Assembly: GCF_014649115.1 (NCBI RefSeq)
Contig: NZ_BMSK01000009.1
Span: 248,001 to 312,000, forward strand
Direction of reading: 5' to 3'
Source of the DNA: Streptomyces eurythermus
GTDB taxonomy: Bacteria; Actinomycetota; Actinomycetes; Streptomycetales; Streptomycetaceae
DNA length: 64,000 nucleotides
Under the pieces are notes generated by a model. That model was given only the letters and a program-made list of their open reading frames with translations. It was not told the origin of the DNA and did no database searches. A program made the position numbers and the translations under genes. Below, piece by piece: positions 24,569 to 33,465 of this stretch. Numbering within the stretch: position 1 is the stretch's first letter; each line of letters begins with the position of its first letter.

Positions 24569-25909
24569 ATGACCGTCAACGACGATGTCCTGCTTGTCCA
24601 CGGCGGAACCCCGCTGGAGGGCGAGATCCGTGTCCGCGGTGCGAAGAACCTCGTGCCGAAGGCCATGGTCGCCGCCCTGCTGGGCAGCGAGCCGAGCCGA
24701 CTGCGCAACGTTCCGGACATCCGTGACGTGCGCGTGGTGCGCGGCCTGCTCCAGCTGCACGGGGTGACGGTCCGTCCGGGCGAGGAGCCGGGCGAACTGG
24801 TGATGGACCCGACGCGTGTGGAGAGCGCCAACGTCGCCGACATCGACGCCCACGCGGGTTCCAGCCGCATCCCGATCCTCTTCTGCGGCCCGCTGCTGCA
24901 CCGTCTCGGCCACGCGTTCATCCCCGGTCTCGGCGGCTGTGACATCGGCGGCCGGCCCATCGACTTCCACTTCGACGTGCTGCGGCAGTTCGGCGCGACG
25001 ATCGAGAAGCGGGCCGACGGGCAGTACCTGGAGGCTCCGCAGCGGCTGCGCGGCACGAAGATACGGCTGCCCTACCCGTCCGTCGGCGCGACCGAGCAGG
25101 TGCTGCTGACGGCCGTACTGGCCGAAGGCGTCACGGAGTTGTCCAACGCGGCCGTCGAGCCGGAGATCGAGGACCTCATCTGCGTGCTGCAGAAGATGGG
25201 CGCGATCATCGCGATGGACACCGACCGCACGATCCGCATCACCGGTGTGGACAAGCTGTCCGGCTACACCCACCGCGCCCTGCCGGACCGCCTGGAGGCC
25301 GCCTCCTGGGCCTCGGCGGCGCTCGCGACCAACGGCGACATCTACGTCCGCGGCGCCCAGCAGCGCTCGATGATGACGTTCCTGAACACCTACCGCAAGG
25401 TGGGCGGCGCCTTCGAGATCGACGACGAGGGCATCCGTTTCTGGCACCCGGGCGGGCAGTTGAAGTCCATCGCCCTGGAGACGGACGTGCACCCCGGTTT
25501 CCAGACGGACTGGCAGCAGCCGCTGGTGGTGGCCCTGACCCAGGCCACGGGCCTGTCCATCATCCACGAGACGGTCTACGAGTCCCGGCTCGGCTTCACC
25601 TCCGCGCTGAACCAGATGGGCGCGCACATCCAGCTCTACCGCGAGTGCCTGGGCGGCTCCGCCTGCCGCTTCGGCGCGCGCAACTTCCTGCACTCCGCGG
25701 TCGTCTCCGGCCCGACCAGGCTCCAGGGCGCCGATCTGGTCATCCCCGACCTGCGCGGCGGCTTCTCCTACCTCATCGCGGCCCTCGCCGCCGAGGGCAC
25801 CTCCCGCGTCCACGGCATCGAGCTGATCAACCGCGGCTACGAGAACTTCATGGACAAGCTCGTCGAACTCGGCGCGAAGGTCGAACTCCCGGGCAAGGCG
25901 CTCGGCTAG
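24569..25909 (+). CDS. murA: UDP-N-acetylglucosamine 1-carboxyvinyltransferase (MurA)
   Basis: The 446-aa enzyme transfers enolpyruvate from PEP to UDP-GlcNAc, the first committed step of peptidoglycan synthesis, in the cytoplasm. Signatures are GEIRVRGAKNLVPKAMVAAL, the catalytic Cys124 in LGGCDIGGRPIDFH, and the C-terminal DLRGGFSYLIAALAAEGTS. Cys rather than Asp at the active site predicts fosfomycin sensitivity of this copy (family knowledge). ATG start. The gene is followed 11 bp later by a strong terminator and is convergent with the HU gene. Confidence 0.97.
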   Translation: MTVNDDVLLVHGGTPLEGEIRVRGAKNLVPKAMVAALLGSEPSRLRNVPDIRDVRVVRGLLQLHGVTVRPGEEPGELVMDPTRVESANVADIDAHAGSSRIPILFCGPLLHRLGHAFIPGLGGCDIGGRPIDFHFDVLRQFGATIEKRADGQYLEAPQRLRGTKIRLPYPSVGATEQVLLTAVLAEGVTELSNAAVEPEIEDLICVLQKMGAIIAMDTDRTIRITGVDKLSGYTHRALPDRLEAASWASAALATNGDIYVRGAQQRSMMTFLNTYRKVGGAFEIDDEGIRFWHPGGQLKSIALETDVHPGFQTDWQQPLVVALTQATGLSIIHETVYESRLGFTSALNQMGAHIQLYRECLGGSACRFGARNFLHSAVVSGPTRLQGADLVIPDLRGGFSYLIAALAAEGTSRVHGIELINRGYENFMDKLVELGAKVELPGKALG

Positions 25910-25920
25910 ACCCCACGAAC

Positions 25921-25966
25921 GCCGAAAGGGCGGCCCCCTCGATGGAAGGGGGCCGCCCTTTTCGGC
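25921..25966 (+). terminator. murA terminator
   Basis: A stem of GCCGAAAGGGCGGCCCCC pairs with GGGGGCCGCCCTTTTCGGC (one bulged A) around a short 9-nt loop, beginning 11 bp after the murA stop. The stem is strong and may also serve the convergent HU gene. Confidence 0.85.
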
Positions 25967-26058
25967 GTCCTGAGCCTGAGGCGCCCCGAAGGGGCGCGGG
26001 GCCGTGTCGATCAGCGGCTCCGCCGCGGGGCGCGATCAACCACAGCGGACCCGCAGTA

Positions 26059-26078
26059 GCCCACTGCGCTCAGTGGGC
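26059..26078 (-). terminator. Hairpin downstream of the HU gene
   Basis: GCCCACTG / CAGTGGGC stem of 8 bp with a 4-nt loop, 20 bp past the HU stop. No T-run follows, so it is a weaker candidate terminator or processing site than the murA hairpin. Confidence 0.45.
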
Positions 26079-26098
26079 CGGCGCTCAGAGCGGAGCGA

Positions 26099-26380
26099 TT
26101 ACTTGCCCTTGGCGGCTTCCTTGAGCTTGCTGCCCGCGGTGACCTTCACGCTGTAGCCGGCCGGGATGTTGATGGGCTCGCCGGTCTGCGGGTTGCGCGC
26201 GGTGCGAGCGGCACGGTGGGTGCGCTCGAAGGTCAGGAAGCCAGGGATGGTGACCTTCTCGTCGCCCTTGGCGACGATCTCGCCGACGGTCTCGGCGAAC
26301 GCGGCCAGCACGGCGTCGGCGTCCTTGCGGGTCACCTCGGCGCGGTCGGCCAGCGCGGCCACCAGCTCACTGCGGTTCAT
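26099..26380 (-). CDS. hup: HU-family DNA-binding protein
   Basis: The 93-aa length matches a plain HU, without the Lys-rich tail of the second Streptomyces HU (HupS). The N-terminal dimerisation helices are NRSELVAALADRAEVTRKD, and the beta-arm signature is TIPGFLTFERTHRAARTARN followed by NPQTGEPINIPAGYSVK. It bends and compacts DNA in the nucleoid. ATG follows GGGAG with 8-bp spacing. An upstream-extended frame is not used. Monocistronic. Confidence 0.97.
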   Translation of the reverse strand: MNRSELVAALADRAEVTRKDADAVLAAFAETVGEIVAKGDEKVTIPGFLTFERTHRAARTARNPQTGEPINIPAGYSVKVTAGSKLKEAAKGK

Positions 26381-26704
26381 GTTGTTACTCCCGTATTTTT
26401 CTTGCCGTTGGGGTGTGCCACGCGGCGGTGCCGCCCGAGGCACTGCGATGCCGATGCGCTCGCGCCCTTGGGGGTGCCCCCGGAGGGACATGGTCCCTGG
26501 GGGAGCATCCTGCCCCTACCTGCGGCGGGAAAGCCAATCCGGCACCCGTAGGAGTCGTGAGAACACCCTGGGGAGTCACACGAAGAGCGCCCGCTCGGCC
26601 GTCACCCTAGAGTGCGCCCGGCATCCGGTGGTTCCACGACGCGCCGGTGCGGGGGGCCGCCGTGGTGATACTCACAGCCCCCTGCACCGTACGACACGCC
26701 GTGG
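26381..26704. other. HU promoter/leader region
   Basis: About 320 bp upstream of the HU gene and downstream of malic enzyme, both on the minus strand. No credible gene. It must contain the HU promoter. A GC-rich GGGGGCACCCCC mini-hairpin lies at about 26470-26481, in the leader. No clear malic enzyme terminator was found. Confidence 0.5.
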
Positions 26705-28120
26705 TCAGGCCGTCGCGCCGGCCGCCTTGGCGGCCTCCCGGACCGCCCCGGCCACGGCGCCCGCGACCTTGTCGTTGAAGACGCTGGGGATGATGTAGTT
26801 CGGGTTCAGCTCGTCCTCGCTCACCACGTCGGCCAGGGCCTTGGCGGCGGCGAGCATCATCTCGGTGTTGACGGTGCGGGACTGCGCGTCCAGCAGGCCG
26901 CGGAAGACGCCCGGGAAGACCAGCACGTTGTTGATCTGGTTCGGGAAGTCGGAGCGGCCGGTGGCCACGACGGCCGCCGTCTGCCGGGCGATCGCCGGGT
27001 CCACCTCGGGGTCGGGGTTCGCGAGCGCGAACACGATGGCGCCCTCGGCCATGGCGGCCACGTCGGCGCCGTCCAGGACGTTCGGGGCGGAGACGCCGAT
27101 GAAGACGTCGGCGCCGCGCACGGCCTCCTTCAGGGTGCCGGTGAGGCCCTCGGGGTTGGTGTTGTCGGCGATCCAGCGCAGCGGCGAGTCGGCCGGGGCG
27201 TCCACCAGGTCCTCGCGGCCGGCGTGCACGACGCCGTGGATGTCCGCGACGACGGCGTTCTTCACGCCGGCCGCCAGCAGCAGCTTGAGGATGGCCGTAC
27301 CGGCCGCGCCGGCGCCGGACATGACGACCCGGATGTTCTGGATCGCCTTGTCCGTCACGCGCAGCGCGTTGGTCAGGGCGGCGAGCACGACGATGGCGGT
27401 GCCGTGCTGGTCGTCGTGGAAGACCGGGATGTCCAGGGCCTCGCGCAGCCGGGCCTCGATCTCGAAGCAGCGCGGCGCGGAGATGTCCTCCAGGTTGATG
27501 CCGGCGAAGCCCGGGGCGATCGCCTTGACGATCTCCACGATCGCGTCGGTGTCCTGGGTGTCCAGGCAGATCGGCCAGGCGTCGATGCCGGCGAAGCGCT
27601 TGAAGAGGGCCGCCTTGCCCTCCATGACGGGCAGCGCGGCCTTGGGGCCGATGTTGCCGAGGCCCAGCACGGCGGAGCCGTCCGTCACGACCGCAACGGA
27701 GTTGCGCTTGATGGTGAGGCGGCGGGCGTCCTCGGGGTTCTCGGCGATGGCCATGCAGACGCGGGCCACGCCGGGCGTGTAGACCATGGAGAGGTCGTCA
27801 CGGTTGCGGATGGGGTGCTTCGACGCCATCTCGATCTTGCCGCCGAGGTGCATCAGGAACGTACGGTCGGAGACCTTCCCGAGCGTGACGCCCTCGATGC
27901 CGCGCAGCTTCTCGACGATCTCCTCGGCGTGGGCCGTGGAGGTGGCCGCGATGGTGACGTCGATACGGAGCTTCTCGTGGCCGGACGCGGTGACGTCGAG
28001 GCCGGTCACCGAGCCTCCGGAGGACTCCACGGCGGTGGTGAGCTGCGAGACGGCCGTTCCGCTCGCGGGCACCTCCAGCCGGATCGTCATCGAGTAGGAG
28101 ACGCTGGGCGCCGTTGCCAT
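26705..28120 (-). CDS. Malic enzyme with N-terminal ACT-like domain
   Basis: The 471-aa enzyme oxidatively decarboxylates malate to pyruvate. Residues about 8-80 form an ACT-like regulatory domain (TIRLEVPASGTAVSQLTTAV). The catalytic core follows: VYTPGVARVCMAIAE, RLTIKRNSVAVVTDGSAVLG, LPVMEGKAALFKRFAGIDAW, INLEDISAPRCFEIE, VFHDDQHGTAIVVLAAL and the Rossmann motif MSGAGAAGTAILKLLLAAGV. Cofactor choice (NAD or NADP) cannot be fixed by eye; the ACT-fused actinobacterial type is usually NAD-dependent. ATG with GAGGAAG upstream. Its long divergence-free leader abuts the helD terminator. Confidence 0.94.
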   Translation of the reverse strand: MATAPSVSYSMTIRLEVPASGTAVSQLTTAVESSGGSVTGLDVTASGHEKLRIDVTIAATSTAHAEEIVEKLRGIEGVTLGKVSDRTFLMHLGGKIEMASKHPIRNRDDLSMVYTPGVARVCMAIAENPEDARRLTIKRNSVAVVTDGSAVLGLGNIGPKAALPVMEGKAALFKRFAGIDAWPICLDTQDTDAIVEIVKAIAPGFAGINLEDISAPRCFEIEARLREALDIPVFHDDQHGTAIVVLAALTNALRVTDKAIQNIRVVMSGAGAAGTAILKLLLAAGVKNAVVADIHGVVHAGREDLVDAPADSPLRWIADNTNPEGLTGTLKEAVRGADVFIGVSAPNVLDGADVAAMAEGAIVFALANPDPEVDPAIARQTAAVVATGRSDFPNQINNVLVFPGVFRGLLDAQSRTVNTEMMLAAAKALADVVSEDELNPNYIIPSVFNDKVAGAVAGAVREAAKAAGATA

Positions 28121-28538
28121 GGCCGACTTCCTCTGCTTTCACCGTGTCGCGAGTTGTGCCGTCCGATCGTCGCACCTACCACTCAGTACGTGGTAGTCGC
28201 CCTGGGTTGCGGACGTTTTGTTCACGCGACGTTCCCTGCGGGATACGTGGTTTCGGAAAACTACTTCCACCATACGAGAAACGATCGGACGTGAAAAGGG
28301 GCCGCCGGAGCAAAGAAAGAGGCCCACGTCACATCCGTGACGTGGGCCTCCCACGCTTATGACACCGACCCGCCATGCTCGCCTCGCGGCAAGTGGTCGC
28401 TCGTAGCGACGAAGGTTGGGCCCGGGGGCTTGGATCGGGCCGGTGCCACACCAAGGCTAACAAACCCTCGCCCAGGGCCATTCCCCCTGCGCGGGATTGC
28501 TCGAAATCGGCCCCTGAACGGGACCGCGCCCCCGCCCG
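28121..28538. other. Malic enzyme promoter region and helD 3' region, possible small RNA
   Basis: About 420 bp without a protein gene. The left part holds the malic enzyme promoter. The right part (28351-28538) is a GC-structured stretch between the helD stop and a strong terminator. The 190-nt distance from stop to terminator, and structure such as GGTCGCTCGTAGCGACG, would suit an independent or 3'-UTR-derived small RNA on the minus strand. I recall a small RNA reported next to the equivalent S. coelicolor gene but cannot verify it here. Confidence 0.4.
28319..28350 (-). terminator. Strong terminator downstream of helD
   Basis: A perfect 14-bp stem GAGGCCCACGTCAC / GTGACGTGGGCCTC with a 4-nt loop. 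On the minus strand it is followed by TTTCTTTG, a classical U-rich tail. It lies 188 bp past the helD stop. Confidence 0.85.
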
Positions 28539-30890
28539 TCAGTCCCTGAGCAGGTCCGGCACTCCGGCCGCGTCCGGCTCGTCCCGCTGGCCCGAGACCA
28601 CCGTCAGCTGCTGGGTGGCCCGGGTCAGCGCCACGTACAGCACCCGCAGGCCGGCCGGCGACTCGTCGGCGATCTCCGCGGGCGAGACGACGACCGTCGC
28701 GTCGTACTCCAGACCCTTGGCCTCCAGGCTGCCGAGGGCCACCACCCGGTCGCCCAGCCCGGCCAGCCAGCGCCGGGCCTCCTCGCGCCGGCCCATCGCC
28801 ACCACCACGCCGACCGTGCCGTCCACCAGGCCCAGCAGCCGCTCGGCCTCCGCGCGCACCGTCCGCTCCAGGGAGTCCCCCACGACGGTGAAGCGCGGCC
28901 GCACCCCCGTCGACCGCACGGCGGAGGGGGACTCGGCGCCGGGCATGGCGAGCGCGAGCACCTTCGCGGCCAGCTCGGCGATCTCGGCCGGGTTGCGGTA
29001 GTTCACGGTGAGCTGGAAGCGGCGTCTGGGCCGGGTGCCCAGCGCCTCGTCGCGGGCCTCGGCCGCCTCGTCCGGGTCGGACCAGGAGGACTGTGCCGGG
29101 TCCCCGACGACCGTCCAGGTGGCCTGCCGGCCGCGACGGCCGACCATGCGCCACTGCATCGGGGTGAGGTCCTGCGCCTCGTCCACGATGACGTGCGCGT
29201 ACTCGGTGCGCTCCTGCGCCAGCCGCTCGGCCCGCTCGCGCTGGGTCTCCTCGCGCACCGGCATCAGCTCCTCCAGGCCGGTGAGCTGGTCCAGCGGGTC
29301 CAGTTCGCGCTTCTTCCGGGGGCGGGCCGGGGCGCCGAGGATCGCCTGGAGCTCGTCGAGCAGGGCGATGTCGTGCACGGAGAGGCCGTCCCGCTTGAGC
29401 GAGCGGGCGACCTTGCGGACCTCGCCGGGGTTGAGCACGCGGCGGGCCCAGCGGCCGAGCCGCTTCTCGTCGGCCATCGCGGCGAGCACGGCCTTCGGGG
29501 TCAGCTCGGGCCACCAGGCGTCGAGGAACGCCAGGAAGGAGTCCTCGCTCGTGACGTCCTCGTCGAAGGAGGAGCGCAGCTCGGCGGCCAGCTCCGGGTC
29601 GGTGTGCCGGCCGGCGGCGCCGGAGCGGGCCCACAGGGCGTCCAGCAACAGCTTGCGGGCGCGCGGGCGGAGCAGGTTGACCGGGGCGGTGCCGGTGAGC
29701 GCGGTACGGCGGATACGTTCCAGCTCGTCGGCCTCCAGTTCGAGCCGGCGCCCGAAGGCCACGACGCGCAGTCTGGAGGGCGGGCCGTCACCGGGCCGGC
29801 CCTCGTCGTCCTCGGCGTCGGCCGGCGCGGCGGGGCCCAGCTCCAGGGCGCCCCGGGCTGCCTTGCGCAGCACCTTCAGCATCCGGGAGGAGCCCTTGGC
29901 GCGGGCCACGGACGGGGAGTCGTAGACGGTGGCCTCCGCGCCGTCGACCAGGGAGCCGATGGCGCGGATGGCGACCTGGCCCTCCTCGCCGAGCGAGGGC
30001 AGCACGCCCTCGGTGTAGGCGACCAGCAGCGGGGTCGGGGAGACGATCAGGATGCCGCCCGCGTAGCGCCTGCGGTCCTGGTAGAGCAGGTAGGCGGCGC
30101 GGTGCAGGGCGACGGCGGTCTTCCCGGTGCCCGGTCCGCCCTCCACGTAGGTGATGGAGGCGGCGGGGGCCCGGATGACCAGGTCCTGCTCGGCCTGGAT
30201 GGAGGAGACGATGTCCCGCATGGTGTGGCCGCGGGCCTGGCCGAGGGCGGCCATCAGGGCGCCGTCGCCGATGACGGGCAGCTCCCGGCCGTCCAGGTAG
30301 GCGGTCAGCTCCGGCCGCATCAGGTCGTCCTCGACACCGAGCACCCGCCGCCCCTTGGAGCGGATGACCCGGCGCCGCACCACCCGTCCCGGCTCCACCG
30401 GCGTGGCCCGGTAGAAGGGCGCGGCGGCCGGCGCCCGCCAGTCGATGACCAGCGGGGAGTAGTCCTGGTCGAGGACGCCGATACGGCCGATGTGCAGCGT
30501 TTCGGCGATGTCGGCGGTGTTGTCCTCGCGCACGGCGCCCTCGGCGGGGTCGACGGCCGTGTAGGCGCCGTCGGGCCCCTTCTTGCCGTCCTTGCCGAGC
30601 AGCAGGTCGATCCGTCCGAACAGGAAGTCCTCGAACTCGTTGTTCAGCCGGTTGAGATGGACACCGGCCCGGAAGACCTGGGCGTCCCGTTCGGCGAGCG
30701 CGCCCGGGGTGCCGACCTGGCCGCGCTGGGCCGCGTCGCGCATCAGGAACTCGGCCTCGTGGATCTTCTCCTCTAGCCGCCGGTACACCCGGTCCAGGTG
30801 TTCCTGTTCGACGCTGATCTCCCGGTCACGGACGGAATCGTGTGCCTCGTGTACCGAGCCGACCGCGGACTGCTGAACCTGAGCGGCCAC
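28539..30890 (-). CDS. helD: HelD-family RNA polymerase-associated ATPase (UvrD/SF1-like)
   Basis: The 783-aa protein has an N-terminal coiled-coil arm (EQEHLDRVYRRLEEKIHEAE, residues about 28-60) typical of HelD. SF1 motor lobes are split around an insertion: Walker A GGPGTGKTAVALHRAAYL (about 236), Walker B VIVDEAQDLTPMQW, VVGDPAQSSW, TVNYRNPAEI and motif VI VLYVALTRATQQLTVV. HelD proteins use ATP to clear stalled RNA polymerase from DNA. The N-terminal arm and DYSPLVIDWRAPAAAPFYRA block separate it from true UvrD helicases. No rifamycin-associated element was seen upstream, so I do not call it HelR. ATG start. Confidence 0.92.
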   Translation of the reverse strand: MAAQVQQSAVGSVHEAHDSVRDREISVEQEHLDRVYRRLEEKIHEAEFLMRDAAQRGQVGTPGALAERDAQVFRAGVHLNRLNNEFEDFLFGRIDLLLGKDGKKGPDGAYTAVDPAEGAVREDNTADIAETLHIGRIGVLDQDYSPLVIDWRAPAAAPFYRATPVEPGRVVRRRVIRSKGRRVLGVEDDLMRPELTAYLDGRELPVIGDGALMAALGQARGHTMRDIVSSIQAEQDLVIRAPAASITYVEGGPGTGKTAVALHRAAYLLYQDRRRYAGGILIVSPTPLLVAYTEGVLPSLGEEGQVAIRAIGSLVDGAEATVYDSPSVARAKGSSRMLKVLRKAARGALELGPAAPADAEDDEGRPGDGPPSRLRVVAFGRRLELEADELERIRRTALTGTAPVNLLRPRARKLLLDALWARSGAAGRHTDPELAAELRSSFDEDVTSEDSFLAFLDAWWPELTPKAVLAAMADEKRLGRWARRVLNPGEVRKVARSLKRDGLSVHDIALLDELQAILGAPARPRKKRELDPLDQLTGLEELMPVREETQRERAERLAQERTEYAHVIVDEAQDLTPMQWRMVGRRGRQATWTVVGDPAQSSWSDPDEAAEARDEALGTRPRRRFQLTVNYRNPAEIAELAAKVLALAMPGAESPSAVRSTGVRPRFTVVGDSLERTVRAEAERLLGLVDGTVGVVVAMGRREEARRWLAGLGDRVVALGSLEAKGLEYDATVVVSPAEIADESPAGLRVLYVALTRATQQLTVVSGQRDEPDAAGVPDLLRD

Positions 30891-30981
30891 CTGGCCCCCT
30901 TCTGACGTGCTGGGCAGCCGTCAACCGTACGCGAAGGGGGCCGGTCAAAGCTACGGGGCGGTCACCCGGGGCGCGCCCGGG

Positions 30982-31809
30982 CTACGCGTCGACCTCCACC
31001 AGCTTCCTCCCCTCGAACGTCACCACCTCGAAGTGGTCGATCTCGTCGGGCCGGAAGGCCGCCGCCCCGCCGATGTAGAGCGGTTTCCGCGCGTTCTCGC
31101 TCTCGGCGTCCGGGAGGCCGTACCCCCGGTCGGGCACCGTCCACGACGACATGGTCACGCGCTGGCCGTTCTTGGCGACGAGCACCAGGGAGCACTTCAG
31201 CGGCCCCTTGACGTTCTTCAGCTCCAGCACCGCCTGGGTGCCCCAGTCCTTGCCGGTCATGGCGACGGTCGCGCTGACGTGCGTCGAGGCGTCCGTGGCG
31301 GACTTCCGGTCGGACATGGTGCGGAACGCGGACTGGGCCGGCGGCGCGGCGACCTGCCCGCCGTCCGAGCCGCCGCCGGCCGCGACCGCGGCCAGCGGGC
31401 CCGCGACGACCAGGGCCGCCGCGGCGGCGATCATGTAGAAGCCGCGGCGGCGCTTGCGGGCGCGCTGCTCGGCGACCTCGTCCACCAGCTTCTCCACCAG
31501 CCGGGGGCTGGGCCGGGCGGCCAGCGACTCGCCGATAGCGGGCGTGCCGCCGGAGCCCGGCAGGTCGGCCAGCGCGGCGAGCATCGGCTCCATCCCGGCC
31601 AGCTCGTCCAGTTGCCGGGCGCACCACTCGCAGCCGGCGAGGTGCGCCTCGAAAGCGGTTGCCTCGGCGTCGTCGAGGATCCCGAGGGCGTAGGCGCCCA
31701 CGGTCTCGTGTTCGCTCGGCGGCGAAGATCCCTGGCTGGGGTTCATGGGCCCAGACATACCCGGACCACCCGGTCCGAATCCCCGCTCTCCCCCGTACCC
31801 GCTGCTCAT
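30982..31809 (-). CDS. Anti-sigma factor with zinc-finger (ZAS) and RskA-like domain
   Basis: The 275-aa single-pass membrane protein has a cytoplasmic ZAS motif H-x3-C-x2-C (HLAGCEWC, about residues 56-63) preceded by ETVGAYALGILDDAEA. A TM helix at about 125-145 (GFYMIAAAAALVVAGPLAAV) follows, and the extracytoplasmic domain ends SRWTVPDRGYGLPDAESEN-like (RskA fold). It should sequester the ECF sigma factor encoded just upstream. The ATG overlaps the sigma stop by one base (TGATG); a GTG one codon earlier is possible. It is the second gene of the operon. Confidence 0.92.
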   Translation of the reverse strand: MSSGYGGERGFGPGGPGMSGPMNPSQGSSPPSEHETVGAYALGILDDAEATAFEAHLAGCEWCARQLDELAGMEPMLAALADLPGSGGTPAIGESLAARPSPRLVEKLVDEVAEQRARKRRRGFYMIAAAAALVVAGPLAAVAAGGGSDGGQVAAPPAQSAFRTMSDRKSATDASTHVSATVAMTGKDWGTQAVLELKNVKGPLKCSLVLVAKNGQRVTMSSWTVPDRGYGLPDAESENARKPLYIGGAAAFRPDEIDHFEVVTFEGRKLVEVDA

Positions 31810-32414
31810 CACGCCGTCACCCCCCGCTCCTCCAGTGCCAGCTTCATCGACCGCAGGGCGTAGAACACCCGGGAACGGACGGTTCCGCTGGGTATGCCCA
31901 GGGTCTGGGCCGCCTCATTGACGGTACGCCCCTTGAAGTACGTCTCGACGAGGACCTCCCGGTGGGCCGGGGTCAGGTCGTCGAGCGCGTCCGACAGCGT
32001 CATCAGCCACAGCGCCTTGTCGATCTCGTCCTCCGCGGGGATGACCTCCAGCGGCGACGGATCGACCTCCTGCGGCCGGGCCTGCCGGCTGCGGTGGCCG
32101 TCGATGACGATGCGGCGCGCGACCGTCACCAGCCAGGGGCGTACCGAACCGGTCGCCCGATTGAGCTGACCGGCGTTCTTCCAGGCACGGATAAGCGTTT
32201 CCTGTACGACGTCCTCGGCGCGCTGCCGGTCACCGGCGACCAGCCGCAGGACGTAGGCGAGCAGCGGACCGGCGTGCTCCCGGTACAGCGCGCGCACCAG
32301 ATCCTCGTCCGGCTCCGCGGACGGCGCGGGCACGCGGGGCTCCGCGGGGTGTGCGGACATGCGATGTCGGGCCCTCGTTCCACGGTCCTTGGCCACGGCC
32401 GCATCCTTGCGCAC
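31809..32414 (-). CDS. ECF sigma factor
   Basis: The 201-aa protein has sigma region 2 (DLVRALYREHAGPLLAYVLR, then AEDVVQETLIRAWKNAGQL) and region 4 (PAHREVLVETYFKGRTVNE, AAQTLGIPSGTVRSRVFYAL). The region 4 sequence resembles the SigK/SigL-type group paired with RskA-like anti-sigmas. GTG 32414 is preferred because GGAGG lies 5 bp upstream (N-terminus MRKDAAVAKDRG). ATG 32360 would give the 183-aa form starting MSAHPAEPRV. It is cotranscribed with its membrane anti-sigma factor. The signal sensed is unknown. Confidence 0.92.
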   Translation of the reverse strand: MRKDAAVAKDRGTRARHRMSAHPAEPRVPAPSAEPDEDLVRALYREHAGPLLAYVLRLVAGDRQRAEDVVQETLIRAWKNAGQLNRATGSVRPWLVTVARRIVIDGHRSRQARPQEVDPSPLEVIPAEDEIDKALWLMTLSDALDDLTPAHREVLVETYFKGRTVNEAAQTLGIPSGTVRSRVFYALRSMKLALEERGVTA

Positions 32415-32650
32415 GCCCACCTCCGGTGTCCGGGGGTTCCCCCAGTCGGTCGCTCGCCCACCCGTACGCAGCGGGGCGGCGGGGCGTTCAAACCGGAGGC
32501 GCGGATTTCCCGGTGTCGGGCCGCCGACCGGGACATGCCCGCACATTTCCACCTCGGGATCTTCACCCGGGGGACACGGCCGGGCGGGGCGGCCGCGCAT
32601 GTCCCGGCGTCGGGTGGTCCTGCGCGGGAAACCGGCCCGGTGTCCGTGCG

Positions 32651-33244
32651 TCAGGCGCGGGCGGGCGCGGTCCGCCGCCGGTGGCGGGCGACCCGTTCCC
32701 GGTTGCCGCACACCTCGCTGGAACACCAGCGCCGGCGCCGCCCCCGGGAGGTGTCGAGGTACACGAGGGGACAGTCCTCCCCCGCGCACTGCCGCAGCGA
32801 GGCCCGCGCGACGGGGTCGGTGAGCAGCTCCACGACGTCCCGGGCGACGACGGCGAGCAGCCCGGCACATCCGGGCGGCCCCGCCAACTCCCGTACCAGA
32901 CAACCGTCTTCCCCGGGTACGGCGACGGGCGCGGGCGGCACGGCCCGGGCGGCGGCGTTGACCCGGGCGAGCGCGCCCCCGTACGCGGCCGCCTCACCAC
33001 GCAGCAGCGCGCGCACCAAGGACCCGATGTCGGCCCGCAGTTCCCGGAAGGCGACCGGCCAGGAGACGTCCGCGTGCCCGAGCGGGGTGCCGTCCGGCAC
33101 CAGCCCGGCACCGGTGATCCACGCGCGCAACGCGCCCACCCCGTCCAGGCGTTCGCCCGGATGCCGGGTGGCGAGCAGGTCCAGACACACCCGTCCGGCA
33201 TCGAACCGCAGCGGGTACGCGGGCGTGCCTCCACCGAGTGCCAT
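32651..33244 (-). CDS. CGNR zinc-finger/ABATE domain protein
   Basis: The 197-aa protein has an N-terminal ABATE-type domain (RFDAGRVCLDLLATRHPGE, residues about 14-32) and ends in the CGNR zinc finger: CAGEDCPLVYLDTSRGRRRRWC then SEVCGNRERVARHRRR. CGNR proteins are likely DNA- or nucleic-acid-binding stress regulators. ATG 33244 is the only sensible start, since the open frame extends far upstream through unrelated sequence. It lies alone between the sigma operon and the HemD-type gene. Confidence 0.88.
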   Translation of the reverse strand: MALGGGTPAYPLRFDAGRVCLDLLATRHPGERLDGVGALRAWITGAGLVPDGTPLGHADVSWPVAFRELRADIGSLVRALLRGEAAAYGGALARVNAAARAVPPAPVAVPGEDGCLVRELAGPPGCAGLLAVVARDVVELLTDPVARASLRQCAGEDCPLVYLDTSRGRRRRWCSSEVCGNRERVARHRRRTAPARA

Positions 33245-33465
33245 GTGCCAGTCACCGCCTAGGCAGAAACCGCGCACAGGCGTACGCCCCCGCGCGCGGA
33301 CGGCATACGGGACCATCGCGTCCCGCCTTCTCCACAGTGCCTGGCGGGGGGTGGGGCCGGAAGCCCTCGCGCGGGGAACGGGGCGCCCGCCACGGTCCGG
33401 GGTTCCGCACGCCATGACGGAACCCCGCGCCGGGTCCCGAAGGCGGTGGCGTGCGGCCGGCCGCC

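Noticed and set aside
28539..30890. Rifamycin-resistance HelR assignment
   Set aside because: No rifamycin-associated element was found upstream and the distinction from HelD cannot be made by eye.
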